NCBI GenBank assembly: GCA_049487715.1
Contig: CP150561.1
Coordinates: 124,001-188,000 of the forward strand
Direction: 5' to 3'
From: Pycnococcus provasolii
Lineage: Eukaryota > Chlorophyta > Pseudoscourfieldiophyceae > Pseudoscourfieldiales
DNA: 64,000 nucleotides
The notes beneath the pieces were generated by a model. It was not told the DNA's origin. It saw nothing but the letters and a program-made list of their open reading frames with translations, and did not search any database. Both the position numbers and the translations under genes were made by a program. Positions 1 to 10,792 of the stretch are shown piece after piece. Position 1 is the stretch's first letter, and each line of letters begins with the position of its first letter.

Positions 1-516
1 GGTTCTCGCCATTTCGCTCGGGAATCTGAGAACGCGCGCGATTCCAAAGTCTCCGAGCTTGATGGTTCCGTCTCTGTGCAGGAAAACGTTCTGCGTCTTG
101 AGGTCTCTGTGCAGAACCTTTTTGTCGTGCACGTACTTGACCGCGAGTACGATTTGGCTGAACATGTCGATGATAACATCCTCCTTGACGTACGTTCTTT
201 GTTTTTTGAGCCAGTTGTAGAGGTCTCCCGCCTCGCAGAATTCGGTGACGATGCACAGGAACTGGTGGTACTGGAAGCTTTCGCAGTACTTCAGTACGAA
301 CGGGTGGTTGAGCGACGCGAGCAGTTTGACTTCCTGGTGCGCGGCTGCGCGTTCTTTGGCAGAGACGTTGTCTAGTCTGATTTTTTTCAGGCAGAATGTC
401 GAGTCTTGGCTGTTGTTATTTTTGAGCAGGTTCACCTTCGTGGGCTTGACTTTGACCTGAAACACGGACCCGTACGACCCGACGCCAATCTTGCGGCAGA
501 CGTCGTACTTGTCCAT
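1..516 (-). CDS. NEK (NIMA-related) protein kinase, N-terminal part, cut by the window edge
   Basis: Reading the minus strand from the ATG at 516 gives 172 open codons that run off the left edge, so the C-terminal part is outside the window. The kinase N-lobe begins almost at once: glycine loop GVGSYG at residues 11-16, ATP-binding Lys at about 44 (FCLKKI), alpha-C Glu at 62 (HQEVKLL), HRDLKTQN at 136-143, and DFG at 156-158 in a GDFGIARVL context. The HRDLKTQNVFL / IKLGDFGIARVL pattern and the MART tail before the edge are typical of NEK kinases, which act in mitosis and cilia. There is a short Asn/Lys-rich insert between beta-2 and beta-3 (residues 25-40). No intron is needed. Which NEK subtype it is cannot be told without the C-terminus. 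Confidence 0.9.
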   Translation of the reverse strand, partial: MDKYDVCRKIGVGSYGSVFQVKVKPTKVNLLKNNNSQDSTFCLKKIRLDNVSAKERAAAHQEVKLLASLNHPFVLKYCESFQYHQFLCIVTEFCEAGDLYNWLKKQRTYVKEDVIIDMFSQIVLAVKYVHDKKVLHRDLKTQNVFLHRDGTIKLGDFGIARVLRFPSEMART

Positions 517-2493
517 TTTATTTTATTTTGAGGTGGTGACCTGCTGTTCGTTGTTCGTTGCTTTCTTTCTTTCTCACAACTTCTTTCCCAGGTTTCACCT
601 TCCTCGCTTGATTGCGTAAGAGCTGTGAATGAGTGCCAATGAACTAAGAACACTTTGCTGTGCTGTATGTAGTATGGCTGTCTACCTAGAGATAAGAGTA
701 GTGTAATCGAGAGACTTACTTCAAGACCACACACACAGAACAGAGAGATAATGCTTCTCCTCTAGAAAAAAACCAAACCAAACTAAAGCACAGGAAAACA
801 GGAAAATACACTCACTGTCAAGAGACAAGAGAGAAGTTGTACACAAGCTGGACACAAGCTCAGCCAGCCAACACCCTGTGTGTGCTACGATAATAAGAAG
901 AAGTCCAGACCTGAGTTCGAGATTGAATGAACCGAGAATGAAAGAAACACCAGAGCTCTGAGAACAAGCTCTGACTCCAAAAGCGTATTCCAAAAGATAA
1001 TTAATTCCAACAAGACTCGCACGGCTACGCCGTACTCGCCCGAACGTAAGCTTAACAAGACTCGTGGGACCCGGCTACGCCCAGTGTTCTCGCGCGCAGA
1101 ATGACAATGGCAATGGCGAGAACAGGACAATGGCGAAGCAGGCCGGCCTCAAGAAGGTGCGGGACCCGTGGTTAGGGTCGTGGTTATTAGCTAAGCGCCA
1201 CCTAACCCTGGGGGATCCCGTGGGTCAAACGGTCAAACCTTTTTTCCCACCTGGAGGGGGAATTCCCAGGGGTGGGTTCCCGCGTCGACGAAACCGAGGG
1301 TCGTCTTAACCTCAGCCTCGAGGCCTCCTGCATTCATCAAGGGGCCATCATATGTATTAACCCACCTTCCCTACCCTAGGTGCTAGGGTTAATAGGCCCT
1401 TGATGATGCATTCGACTAGACTAATCATGCATAGACTATGGAATCCGGACCCATTTTACCGGGGTGGCTCATGACACCGGGGTTTGGTGGTGGTTTTTGG
1501 TGGCTTGGTTTTTGGTGGTCCCCTCCCTGGATGGATGGCTCATCCCTTTGCTTTTGGTCAACGCCACGCCACGCCGCGAGCAGAGACTGAGGGACTTTTC
1601 GAGTCGGACGGGCGGCCTGCCCTCCCCCCCTCGGGACCCCTCCCCCCACCTAGGGGCAGACCTCCCTAGGGATCCCACATGGTGTGAGCGGAGTGGAAAC
1701 CCGTGACCCACCTCCGTGGGTGCCCAGCCCTTCTCCCGGATTTTCCTTCGACCACCTTCGGACCTTTATATCCCGGACCAGGATTGGGACCACACCAGGC
1801 CCCAGGGGACCTGGTACCAGCCAGTGGTAAGTTCTCATCAACCAACCGGAGCTCCTTCCTCACCAGCAAAAACTTTTATTCAAACCTGCAGGAGCCCAAT
1901 GCAAGGGTGGATCCTGAGAACTTGAATCGGTATCCCGCGTTTGGCCTTGGGCGGATTTGGCCGGCCGGAACCTTAGACTATGAATGGGGGGAACGCCGCA
2001 CGGTGCCTACTGCGCCAGACATACGCCGAGCTCCGAGAGCCACACAAACACTCATTGGGAACGCCTCCCCAGGGAAACTCTCGGGACCCGAGGAATCCTC
2101 ACCAGGTCGGGATCGGAAATCATAGATACGGTGTTCGTTTTTAATTTTTAAGGCCTTAACTGTGCCCCCGCCTGAAGCTCATTCTTTATTTCAAGAATAC
2201 TACTTTTGAGAGTATCTGAGCTCGAGATACACGTGTCTCAGGGGCCACCTAAGGTTAAGAAGTGGCTTAAGTGGCTTAACTTAACTGCGGCCTTAACGGT
2301 GTAAGCCACTTGTCTGGTTGCTCCTATCTCTCTCAGGGTCGCTCTCGTTTCATTCTCGTTTCACCAGCGTTTCCGTTTTCACCAGGTTCTCCTTCTCGAG
2401 GCTCAAGTTCTTGCTCCAGGGCAGTATTCTTAAGAATACTGAGCTCTCTCATTACGCTTTGCTTTTGACCTCAACGCTTTGCTTTTGGATCAT
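517..2493. other. Intergenic region between the NEK kinase and the ABC transporter
   Basis: About 2 kb with only short, compositionally poor open frames on both strands. It holds the divergent 5' regions of two genes, scattered TTAGGG/CTAACCC-like words (for example at 1170-1210), a pyrimidine-rich block and an imperfect inverted repeat at 1329-1410 (listed separately). A 140-codon plus-strand frame at 1703-2125 shows no recognisable domain, and I do not call it. The direct repeat GCTTTGCTTTTG just before 2490 lies in the presumed 5' UTR of the transporter. Confidence 0.5.
1329..1410. repeat. Imperfect inverted repeat (hairpin-forming, ~82 bp)
   Basis: Left outer arm TGCATTCATCAAGGGGCC (1329-1346) pairs with right outer arm GGCCCTTGATGATGCA (1395-1410). 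An inner pair, TATTAACCC at 1355-1363 with GGGTTAATA at 1386-1394, extends the palindrome. The core between the arms contains CCCTAGG. It could be a small foldback element or a chance palindrome; no gene uses it. Confidence 0.5.
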
Positions 2494-5400
2494 ATGGCAG
2501 CCAAGTCATCTTCCTCCGTCTCAGGCTCAGGCTCAGGCTCAGGAGGAGACGTTGAAAATGTCGTGCTCTCTGAGAAGGAGTTGTTAAAAAAGAAAAAGAT
2601 GAAGTTGTTGTTGGACCCGTGAAGACCTTGGATTCAGCTGTTGTTAAGAATACAACATCCATCGGCGATCTGACCTCGACGTCCTCCTCCTCCTCTGCTT
2701 TGGCTTTGAAATCTACGCACATCAACATGCGCCCGAACTTCTTCAACACACTGCTGTTCACCGTCGCGTCGCCGATGGTCTCCACCGGATACCGACGAAG
2801 ACTCGAGGAAGAAGACCTCCTGCAACTTGAAGATCAGAAAGTCGATCGCGTCTTCGGAAGATTCGACAAAGACTGGGAACTCGAAAGAGCGGCACACGCA
2901 ACGGCAGCAGCAGCAGCAACGTCCGCCAGCTCAACGACGCCGAAACAACCGTCGTTGTTTAAAGCGCTGTTCCGAAAACACATGCCCATGATCGTCACCA
3001 CAGGAGGCATGTACGCTGTCAGCCAGCTGCTCATGCTTGCTGGGCCGTTCTTCCTCAAACGCATCGTCAACGCCATCACGTGCGAGCAAACCATCACACC
3101 GCCTGACGAAGAGCCACTCGACTGCCCGAGCCGCGAGACGATGTACTACTACTGCATAGGCCTGCTCATCGCACCCATGACGTCAACGCTCCTGGAAAAT
3201 CACACGAGGTGGATGCTCACCAAGGTGGGAGTCGAGCTGCGAACCGCGGTGATGGCGGCCATGTACAGAAAGGTGCTGAACCTGTCGTCGATGGAACTGC
3301 AGAGCGAGTCCACGGGAAAGATCGTCACGCTCATGTCCGTGGACGCCAACAGACTGCAGATGATCATCGCGCAGATCCACCAGGTGTGGGCGAGCCCGAT
3401 GTACATCATTGCCATCATGATCATGCTGTGGTTCGAAATCAGCTGGAGCGCGCTCATCGGACTCCTGGGCATGTTTCTGCTCGTGCCGTTCACAGGACAG
3501 GCTGCCGGCAAGCTCGCAAAGCTGAAGCGCGAGATTGTCGCATTCACGGACAAGAGAGTGCAGAAGGTGACGGAAGCGCTGGGTGGCGCGCGCGTCGTCA
3601 AGTTCTACAGCTGGGAGAGGGCGGTGCTTCGAGCGGTGGATTCCATACGATCGGAGGAGGTGGGAATCCTGCGCCGCATCGCGATCGTGCAGGCGTTCTT
3701 CTCGCTCTTCATGTTCTCCGCGCCGATGGTTGTTGGCCTGTTCTCGTTTGGAAGCTACGTGCTCGCAGGCTCGGGACTCACAGCCGAGAAGGCGTACACG
3801 AGCCTTGCTCTCTTCACGCTGCTTCGCATGCCGCTCGCTTTCCTGCCGTTCGTGATTGCTCAGATGATCGAACTGCGCGTTTCCATGCGCCGTATCTCCA
3901 AGTTCCTGCTGCTTGACGAGCAGCCTCCGCTCGAGTCGTCGTCTGCCGACGAAGATGCCGTCGTTCCCGTTTCCATCAAGGGCGGAAAGTACCGATGGGG
4001 TTTCAAGGAGCTCGTGGAACCGGCACCCGTGAGGCGAGGTGGTCCAGGCGGCGGACCGCCCCCGGAGAAAAAGAAGTCTGCGAAAGAGGATGCAAAAGAC
4101 GAGGCAAAGAAGGAAGAGGCAAAACCCAACGAGACCGGCAAAGACTCCTCCGACGAGAAGAAGGAAAAGGAGGTGTTCCTGCGCGATATCGATGTTGTCT
4201 GCACACCTGGAACGCTCACCTGCGTGGTGGGACCTGTGGGAAGCGGGAAAACGTCGCTGCTTGCCGCGCTTGTCGGACAAATGCCTCAACTCGAAGGGAA
4301 GCGTGAAGGCCCTACGAGAGCTGCGTACGTCAGCCAGACACCGTGGATTCTGAATGCCACGGTGCGGCAAAACATCGTGCTCGGTGGAGAATTTGACCAG
4401 AAGCGGTACGACTATGCCGTTGACGTGGCGCAGCTTCGCACGGACCTCGCTCTGCTGACGCATGGCGACAACACCGAGATTGGTGAGCGCGGTGTCACCC
4501 TCAGCGGCGGGCAGAAGGCGCGTGTGAGCATGGCGCGCGCAGTCTACGCGGACGCCCCGCTCGTCATTATGGACGACCCGCTCGCGGCGCTTGACGCTCA
4601 CGTCGGCGCGGCATTGCTGCAGGAGTGCATCCTCGGAGATGCGATGAAGGACAAGGTGAAGGTGCTGGTGACGCACAACACTGAAATGGTCCTTCCGCAT
4701 GCGGACCAGGTGATTGTCATGGCAGACGCGAACGCATCCGAGTGCCGCATTCGCGCCGCAGGAACGCTGGAGGAATTGCGCAGTCAGGGCATCGAGCTCA
4801 ATTCGAACGAGTTCGCAGGCGCGCCGCTCGAAGAGTCGGACGAAGAGGCAAGCGCTGAGAAGAAGGGCGACAAGACGGATGAGAAAGCGTCCGAAGGAAA
4901 GAAGGACGAGGATGAGAAGGCCTCTGACCTGCCTCCGGATGTGGCGAAAAATCTCACAGGTGTCGAGTCACGTGAGAAGGGCGCGGTGTCAATGCGCGTT
5001 TTCGGCGCCTACCTCTCGGCAGCCGGAGGAGTACCGACCGTTGGGCTGATCGCGCTGCTGTACAGCATGCACGAGTTTGCGAGGGCATTCGCCGATCGCT
5101 GGCTTGGACTCTGGGCAGAGGACGTGTACAAGCAGTCGACGGGATTTTACCTTGGCATGTACATGAGCTTGCTTGTGTCTTTCGCCGCCATTCTGTTCAT
5201 TCGTGCTCTGTGCTTCACGCTCGCCGGTGTGCGAGCCACGACTCTGCTGCACAACAACATGATCGCATACGTGATGCAGCTGAAGGTTGCATTCTTCGAC
5301 TGCACGCCGAGCGGGCGCGTGATTAATCGATTCTCCAAGGACGTGGACACGATCGACAGCTCCCTACCGCTCACGATGATCCAGCTCGTTGGATGTCTTG

Positions 5401-6812
5401 CAGCGATCGGCACGAGCTTCGTTGTGATCACCGTCATCACGCCCTTCTTCGTCGTTGCCCTTTTGCCCATCGTGATGATGTACGCGATGCTGCAGCGTTT
5501 CTACATTCCCACAAGCCGAGAGGTGCAGCGAATCGAGTCGGTGACGCGCTCTCCCATCTATGCCGGCTTTTCCGAGACGGTAACGGGTGCCTCGGTGATC
5601 CGCGCGTTCGGGCGCATTGAGCACTTCATCAAGGACAGCGACAAGAAAATCTACATTAACAACTGCGCCCTTGTCACGCAGCAGCTCGCGAGCGCGTGGC
5701 TCGCCGTTCGCCTCGACATTCTTGGCGCGGGTATCGTTGGGACAGCCTCATTCCTCGCCGTGCAGGGTCACGTCGACGCGGCGCTTGCAGGCTTGTCGAT
5801 TACTTACGCGCTGGAGATCACTCGCTTTCTGAAGGGTGCCACGGCAATGTTCTCGCAGGTGGAGACCCAATTCAATGCCGTGGAGCGTGTGGTGGAGTAC
5901 AGCGAGAAGGGAATTTCGTATCAGTCGCAGATTGAAAGCGAAAATATGAAGTGGCTGATGAGCCCCGAGGCGGCGGCTGAGACGGATGAGGACAGCAAGA
6001 TTGCCGCGAGTTGGCCCAAGGCGGGCGCCATCAGCATCAATGCTCTCGAGTTGCGCTACCGGCCTTGGCTTCCACTCGTACTCCGAGGCGTGTCGTTCGA
6101 AGTCGCCAGCGGCGAGAAGGCGGGCATCTGCGGCCGAACGGGCGCGGGAAAGAGCACTGTGTTCCTCGCTCTTTACCGCCTTGTGGAGCCGACGGGAGGC
6201 AGCATCTGCATCGATGGCGTCGACATCTCAAAGCTCGGCCTTCAGCGCCTTCGAACGAGCCTCGCCATGGTACCGCAAGATGCGTACATGTTCTCCGGCT
6301 CCCTTCGTGGGAACTTGGATCCATTTGATGACTACACCGACGCCGAGCTGTGGGAGGCGATTGACCAGGTGGGGCTGAAGCAGATCATCACCGATCTGCC
6401 TGGTGGTCTGGAGACGAACGTGGCTGATAATGGCGACAACTTCAGCCATGGGCAGCGTCAGCTGATGTGCATGTGCCGTGCTCTGCTGCGCAAGGCAAGC
6501 ATCCTCATGCTTGACGAGGCGACTGCAAGTGTCGATCATGAGGGCGACATGGCGATTCAAAAGGCTGTCAGGGAAGCTTTCCGCGGGAAGACTGTGCTCA
6601 CCATCGCGCACCGCCTGCACACGATCGCCGAAGGCGACAAGATTGTTGTGATCGACGATGGTGTCGTCGCTGAGATTGGAAGCCCTAGCGAGCTGAAGGA
6701 CATGGATGATGGCCTGTTCTCAAGCCTACTACGCAAGGCTACGTCAAGTGGAAACTTGTGGGCGATCGCAGCATCTGAGGATGAAGCGAGCGGTGTCCCA
6801 AAGCAGTCGTAG
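2494..6812 (+). CDS. ABC transporter, subfamily C (MRP-type), with an apparent 1-base frame break near its N-terminus
   Basis: A full-length ABCC exporter of about 1,400 residues with the order TMD1-NBD1-TMD2-NBD2. NBD1 has Walker A GPVGSGKTS (nt ~4229), signature LSGGQ (nt ~4500) and Walker B VIMDDPLAALD. NBD2 has Walker A GRTGAGKS (nt ~6131), signature FSHGQRQ (nt ~6443) and LMLDEATASVD. The Asp in place of the catalytic Glu in NBD1 is normal for ABCC proteins. Highly charged Lys/Glu linkers lie before NBD1 and after it. MRP-type pumps export glutathione or other organic-anion conjugates, often at the vacuole. The long frame has no ATG until 2727 (MRPNFFNTLLF). An ATG at 2494 opens a Ser/Gly-rich leader that joins the main frame only if one A is added to the A6 run at 2586-2591. 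The start is therefore uncertain; the transporter call is not. Confidence 0.93.
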
Positions 6813-7237
6813 GCGCACACACACACGTGTGTGCGTCTCTGTCTCTATTCAGTAATAAAATCTAGTTCTCATGACGAATTGTTTTTCCAATCAAATCAGA
6901 TTTATCATAGTATACATACATGTTGAAAAACACTTAAGGTATATTATATTATATCAGCTAAGCAGATATACAAAGGCATGCGCGCCACCTTCGGAAGGAA
7001 GTTCGGATCATATACCTTAATATGCCCGGCGAATATTCAGTTACCCGGGTACCCTATCGTAGGGGGTTAACGGCACTCGGCCGGATTCCGCCATTTCCGC
7101 CACGGGTAAAGGATTTTCTCGTTTTCCCGGCATGCCGTTAATAATTCGGGGTTTATAAAAAAAAGGATTTCTCCTCCTCCGCCTAAGGTTAAAGCTTTCA
7201 TTCTTCTTCCCACTGGAGGGAGTCTGCCCGAATAACC
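6813..7237 (+). other. Intergenic region (3' flank of ABC transporter, 5' flank of peptidase)
   Basis: About 425 bp, AT-rich at first (a CA repeat and several TATA/ATAT stretches near 6830-6960), then mixed composition. No RNA gene or conserved protein segment is visible. Confidence 0.4.
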
Positions 7238-8331
7238 ATGGCGTCGCGCCCCCTGAGAACCATCACGGTTGTGGTCCGTTGCATAACTTTTCAAACGGCA
7301 ACGCCGGACGTGGTGTCTATTGCTTCACGGACATTGCAACTCATAGTCCTAATAATGATGTTGCAGGGCCCCTTCCGTTTCATACACCCTCTTGGTGTCT
7401 GTCTCCCAAGATGGAGTCATTTCATGCATAGGAGTATAACTTAAAACCGGCACAAGTACCTGAAATCGCGTTCGATCCTGATGAATCCTCTCTCTCTTTG
7501 ATTAACGCTTTGGAAGTTGGGAGATTCTTTTATGTTTCCGTCTACCACAAGTGCTTGGGAAGAAACGATGTTCTCCTAACAGACGCTTGCACAACGCCTC
7601 CAAATGAACACCCAGACTGGCCGACGCGATGCGTGACGTTCGCTGTCGCTATGCCACCAAGAAGTATCGTCGCGCTATGCCAAATTACGGACGTTAGTGA
7701 CGATGTCGAATTCGACGACTTGCGCATCTCATCCGACGTACAAACTCTCACAAACACGACACAAGACGACGATGACGCCGACGCACATGCAGTAGTAAGA
7801 TTCCCGCTCCAAGCAACGCAAGGTGAGACGTTCCTTTGCACGCAAGGGTTCGGCGGCGCGCTCACGCACTGCATGAGTCCGTGCACATTCCATGCAGTGG
7901 ACTTTGCGGCGGAAGTCGGAACGCCGTGCGTGGCGGTCGGCGACGGCGTCGTCACCGAGGTGTGCGACTCCACGCCAGCGGCGCGCGCGAGTGGTGTGGG
8001 AGTACACACACTTTTCGAGTGGAACGCTGTATCGATCGAACTCGACAATACCGCGGATGAGACAGCAGGCGTACCGCCACTTGTCTGCGAATACGTTCAC
8101 ATCGACGCCGGCAGTGCGCGCGTCAAGGTGGGCCAGCGCGTTCGCGCGGGCGACGTCGTGTGCGCGACGGGATCCGTCGGATTCACGCCCGAGCCCCACC
8201 TGCACTTCCAAGTGGCGCGCGGTTCCACGAAAACCGCGCAAACTGTGCCATTCCGTTTCATGGCTGAAGGTGGTGTAGCATTCGTGCCCGTGGCTGGCGT
8301 TGCGTACACCGCCGCGGGACCGGTACTGTAG
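7238..8331 (+). CDS. M23-family (LytM/lysostaphin-like) metallopeptidase domain protein; 5' exon uncertain
   Basis: The plus-strand frame 7432-8331 encodes an M23 domain in its C-terminal half. It shows a QGFGG..LTH segment carrying the first predicted zinc-ligand His, then FHAVDFA with the ligand Asp, AVGDGVV, and the C-terminal PHLHFQV with the HxH motif. M23 enzymes are Zn endopeptidases that in bacteria cut peptidoglycan cross-bridges; the substrate in an alga is unknown. The open frame has no ATG before the domain region. The TAG at 7429-7431 can serve as a splice acceptor (GCATAG|GAG). An ATG in strong context (ACCATGG) at 7238 is the best candidate first exon, in a different frame, so I infer a 5' intron whose donor I cannot place. 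An alternative is a nonsense-broken gene. TGTAA lies about 10 nt after the stop. A bacterial origin is plausible. Confidence 0.7.
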
Positions 8332-8611
8332 CGCAGTAATTGTAATATATCAATGTAATGTGATTTTGTGACATGTGAACAAACATTCGACGCCACGTTC
8401 GACGCAACAAAGGGAGACCTTTACGCGAAGTTGCTGGAAAGCGCGGATAAGCATGAAGTGGAGCTCTCCTTCGAAAAGAGGAACGTCCTTCAGCCTCCGG
8501 CGTCCGAGTGAATCAATCAATGTAAAGAAATGCGTACTAAGATTTGATCGGTTTGTACCTTCCTCGAACCATATTTGCAATTTTCCGAGAAAATAATAGG
8601 TCAGTAATAGC

Positions 8612-10792
8612 TTACATATTTGCGGCAATCCGGTGACGAGTGATGTAGTCAAAGGCAAAGTGCAAATAATGCCCATTGATCAAGCATCGGAAAAGGAACT
8701 CCTTGAAAGGGTGGCCCATAATTTCTTCGCCGTAGGCCGTCTCCCATCGGTATCGTGTTCTCTGAAAGTTAAGCGCGCCTACCAACGCCACACAATATGG
8801 CATGTACTCGCTACCAAATACGTACCTCGAGCCATTGACAAAGTAAGGCAATCGCATATGCGTAACCACGAGAATGACATTGCAAAATCGCGTGAGATAT
8901 AGAGTCACGAAGAACACCGAGCTCTCGAATTGCGTCAGCTTTCCCGAATGACTTCGCCTAATGTACGACGCAAAGTTGACCAGCCATGTCAGCGCATTCA
9001 TGCCTCTAATAATTACCAATAGGCAGAACGAAATATACAAGAGAAAGAATTGGTACAGGCTAATGTCGTGCCCATCGTACTCCCTCGGATTCCTTCGTGA
9101 CGTTTCCGAGTATATGAACAAGCTTAGCGAGAAAACCGCTGTGGTTATCACCAAGCGAACGAGTTGCTCCGTGAGGAAGTATCGTTTGCTGGCGAGTTCT
9201 ACCGTATCATGCGTCGTGTATTCGATGATTGTCTTTCGCCTCAAACGTTGCGTCTCCTTCAAATGTAGTGATTTCGACACGTAGAATGTCCAAATCAGGC
9301 AAAGAGCCGCGCACAGTGCATCCGACTTAATTAGTGGAAAATCCAGATTCGTTTCGAGCATCTCGTCATGTGTCAGCCCATGCAGCACATCACTCGACTT
9401 GAACATCGAAAGTACTGAGAAAAATCCCGTTTTGTGTACTCCCATGTGTAGCAGACGTCGGCGTAGCTCCCCTGTGCTGTAGTTCACGTCACTGCTACTT
9501 AAGCCCATTGGATTTGATACGGCGATGGCGCTGATTGCGCCAACCGTCCATTGTGCAGTAGCGCTCAGAGCCATGGTGCCAAAGCCCCGGTTCCTCGCCT
9601 CAGGGACGACCGATGTGGTGCCGTTGCTGCCATTGCTTGTGCTCGTCCAGTTCTGTCGATCTTGCCTGCTGTCGTCCCTGCTGTGATTCATCTCGCCGTT
9701 TTGCGTTGCATCAGAACCCATGGTGAAGTCGAACAGGGCGTCCAAATCGTCGATGTTCGCCGCTGCTAATTCCTCGTTCTTCGCTCTCTTTGACGGCACG
9801 TCGAGGGCGCTGCCGCCGTACATGGGCACCTCCAGGTCCCATGGATTCTTGACGACGGGGAACGGATTCACAGGCAGCATCGGCGCCGGCGGTAGTGCGG
9901 CTGGCGGTTCGCGGCGCAGCGTGTGAGGAGGAGGAGGAGGAGGGGGAGGGGGAGGGAACGAAGGCGAAGGCGAAGGAGCGGGAGCAGCAGGAGGAGGTGG
10001 TGGAAGAGCAGGAGGGGCGGCAGCGGGTGCCGGTACCACGGCGGCGTCCGGCTGCAAAAGCTTCAGCAGCATCTGGCCGTTCGCGTCGTCCGCGTCGACT
10101 TCTCCCTCCTGCAGTGCCGCCGTCTCCTGTTCGTACAGCTTTCGCTTTTCCCGCACTTCCTTGAGAGCCGTCTGCCGTTCAGTGCGCGAGAGACCAGACG
10201 GCGCGGTGTAGCCAATGACGCGCCCCTGCTGCTGACACTTGCCATTGAAGTGACTGCGTCGCATGGTGCGCCACGGCACGTTGCAGAATCCAACCGGTTC
10301 GGCAGACCAGGGTACACAATGTGGCAGGTCGCAGCGATACTTTCCCTTCTTCGAGGACCCTGGCGTGTAGGCTGGGAACATCTCTATGGCCTCTTGTGCT
10401 TTCAACCTCTGGCGCACTCGTGAGCTCTGGTCGACGTAGTACTCAGGAAGCGCTGGCGTGTCCACGTTGATAGCGGCCGGAACGGCTTTATCCGCCACCG
10501 CATCGAACGCGGTGGCTGCCGAAGTTGATCGTCCTCCGCTACTTCCCGACTTGTCCGTTCCTCCCGAGTCCGAGTTGTCCGAGTGGGACGTTTGCTGCTC
10601 ACCAGAGTTTTTATCATCCAGCAGTAAGTCGAGCAGGTTATCCACCGACTGTACCGACTGCCCAACAACCATAGGAGACTTTCCGTGAATTCCCTGAACA
10701 AGCTGCAGTCCCGTAAAAAAGGCCGCCGAGCCGGCCGGTCCCTGAACAGCAGCGTACGTGGACTCAACGACGTTATCGCGGGTTATGTCCAT
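8612..10792 (-). CDS. Unknown protein: proline-rich/zinc-cluster-like N-terminal half fused to a multi-pass membrane half
   Basis: A 726-residue single-exon frame from the ATG at 10792 (a longer frame upstream has no ATG). The N-terminal ~260 residues are Ser/Gly/Asp-rich and then contain a Cys/His-bearing segment (YRCDLPHC, then FCNVPW, then HFNGKC). A long polyproline/alanine stretch follows at about residues 265-325. After residue ~430 the character changes: at least four hydrophobic segments (for example ALCAALCLIWTFYV, LVITTAVFSLSLFIY and YQFFLLYISFCLLVII) separated by charged loops, ending in an aromatic/His-rich tail. I recognise no family for either half. The split character could be a true membrane-tethered regulator or two genes merged by a missed intron. 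Confidence 0.6.
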   Translation of the reverse strand: MDITRDNVVESTYAAVQGPAGSAAFFTGLQLVQGIHGKSPMVVGQSVQSVDNLLDLLLDDKNSGEQQTSHSDNSDSGGTDKSGSSGGRSTSAATAFDAVADKAVPAAINVDTPALPEYYVDQSSRVRQRLKAQEAIEMFPAYTPGSSKKGKYRCDLPHCVPWSAEPVGFCNVPWRTMRRSHFNGKCQQQGRVIGYTAPSGLSRTERQTALKEVREKRKLYEQETAALQEGEVDADDANGQMLLKLLQPDAAVVPAPAAAPPALPPPPPAAPAPSPSPSFPPPPPPPPPPHTLRREPPAALPPAPMLPVNPFPVVKNPWDLEVPMYGGSALDVPSKRAKNEELAAANIDDLDALFDFTMGSDATQNGEMNHSRDDSRQDRQNWTSTSNGSNGTTSVVPEARNRGFGTMALSATAQWTVGAISAIAVSNPMGLSSSDVNYSTGELRRRLLHMGVHKTGFFSVLSMFKSSDVLHGLTHDEMLETNLDFPLIKSDALCAALCLIWTFYVSKSLHLKETQRLRRKTIIEYTTHDTVELASKRYFLTEQLVRLVITTAVFSLSLFIYSETSRRNPREYDGHDISLYQFFLLYISFCLLVIIRGMNALTWLVNFASYIRRSHSGKLTQFESSVFFVTLYLTRFCNVILVVTHMRLPYFVNGSRYVFGSEYMPYCVALVGALNFQRTRYRWETAYGEEIMGHPFKEFLFRCLINGHYLHFAFDYITRHRIAANM

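Noticed and set aside
3183-4700. 505-codon minus-strand frame
   Set aside because: It is the antisense shadow of the ABC transporter, with Arg/His-rich composition and no domain; the plus strand has unmistakable ABC motifs.
7429-7431. Reassigned TAG codon (non-standard genetic code)
   Set aside because: Other genes here end in TAG with normal homology up to that point (for example the ABC transporter at 6810-6812), so the standard code is used.
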